A stretch of DNA of 64,000 bases from Microbaculum sp051390635 (GTDB taxonomy: Bacteria > Pseudomonadota > Alphaproteobacteria > Rhizobiales > Tepidamorphaceae): positions 186,001 to 250,000 of the forward strand of contig NZ_JBPODT010000004.1 of assembly GCF_051390635.1 (NCBI RefSeq), written 5' to 3'. Of the stretch, positions 63,764 to 64,000 are shown one piece after another (positions within the stretch are counted from its first letter, which is position 1; each line of letters begins with the position of its first letter). Both the position numbers and the translations under genes were made by a program. The notes beneath the pieces are model-generated. The model was not told the origin of the DNA. It saw nothing but the letters and a program-made list of their open reading frames with translations, and did no database searches.

Positions 63764-64000
63764 TCACATGGCGCTTTCGAGTATCATCCGCTCCGCCTCG
63801 CCGATCGCCTGCGGCGTGCCGACATGCATCCACAGTCCGTCGAGCCTCAGACCGTACAGCCTTTCGGCCTCGATCGCCCGGTCGAACAGCATGTTGAGCG
63901 AGAACGGCCCCTCGGGCGCGCCGTCGAACAGCTTCGGCGACAGTATCCCGCAGCCGGTGTAGACGAAGGGCGCGGTGATGCGCTCGGGACGGCGGCTGAG
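63764..64000 (-). CDS. Nucleotidyltransferase family protein, C-terminal end only
   Basis: The last 78 residues of a sugar-phosphate nucleotidyltransferase are present; the N-terminal catalytic part lies beyond the right edge. The segment reads APFVYTGCGILSPKLFDGAPEGPFSLNMLFDRAIEAERL and then GLWMHVGTPQAIGEAERMIL. The WMHVGTP motif is the usual end of MurU/mannose-1-phosphate guanylyltransferase-like enzymes (NTP_transferase). In Alphaproteobacteria this gene usually sits between addB and a kinase of the AmgK/TsaE region and is thought to serve in peptidoglycan sugar recycling, which is knowledge of the locus rather than of this sequence. It lies 38 bp upstream of addB, probably cotranscribed. 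Confidence 0.85.
   Translation of the reverse strand, partial: LSRRPERITAPFVYTGCGILSPKLFDGAPEGPFSLNMLFDRAIEAERLYGLRLDGLWMHVGTPQAIGEAERMILESAM

Overview
The window is a 64 kb stretch of GC-rich chromosome from an alphaproteobacterium, most probably of the order Hyphomicrobiales (Rhizobiales). This rests on gene content and order: lptC-lptA-lptB-rpoN-hpf-ptsN, tRNA-Leu beside a TIGR02300-type acidic protein, aroA-cmk-rpsA-sppA-ihfB, trpF-trpB-trpA-accD-folC, trxA-addA-addB, an ActS/ActR redox pair, MmcB, a DUF1150 protein and an AccD without zinc-ribbon cysteines. The genus cannot be read from the sequence. I saw no phage, plasmid or insertion-sequence genes. Two CDSs are cut by the window edges.

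Left part (1-14.4 kb): a truncated glycosyltransferase, a small methyltransferase, a secreted RCC1-propeller/Ig-like protein and a small membrane protein. Next comes the most unusual locus (4.37-9.52 kb). It holds an ABC-exporter-like protein whose nucleotide-binding domain has lost the Walker A lysine, the catalytic glutamate and the H-loop histidine, a stand-alone cyclic-nucleotide-binding protein, a metallo-beta-lactamase-fold hydrolase, and a convergent, overlapping class III nucleotide cyclase. Together these look like a synthesis, sensing and hydrolysis module for a cyclic nucleotide with a pseudo-ABC effector. An ATP-grasp protein, cytochrome c, MmcB, an SDR, a lytic transglycosylase and a nucleoside phosphorylase follow.

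Middle (14.4-31.6 kb): a 1.2 kb non-coding block made of 297-bp tandem copies rich in palindromes, a second (membrane) cyclase, a DNA glycosylase, a YaiI-type protein, actS-actR, an ABC-2 exporter, PHB depolymerase phaZ, a DUF2852 protein, a YgjP-like metalloprotease, tRNA-Ala(GGC), a two-subunit CoA transferase, an HPF/cold-shock fusion, and a divergent PepSY/cytochrome b and PepSY/two-component cluster with an 11-bp-spaced direct repeat between its halves.

Right part (31.6-64 kb): the ugpBAEC glycerol-3-phosphate uptake operon with Pho-box-like sites, an Hsp20 gene behind a near-consensus sigma-32 promoter and a ROSE-like leader, then the conserved housekeeping blocks listed above. An FMN-reductase-like gene sits between trpB and trpA. 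A theme across the window is 15-bp-period tandem repeats at four separate places: upstream of the RCC1 gene, and inside lptB, lptC and addB.
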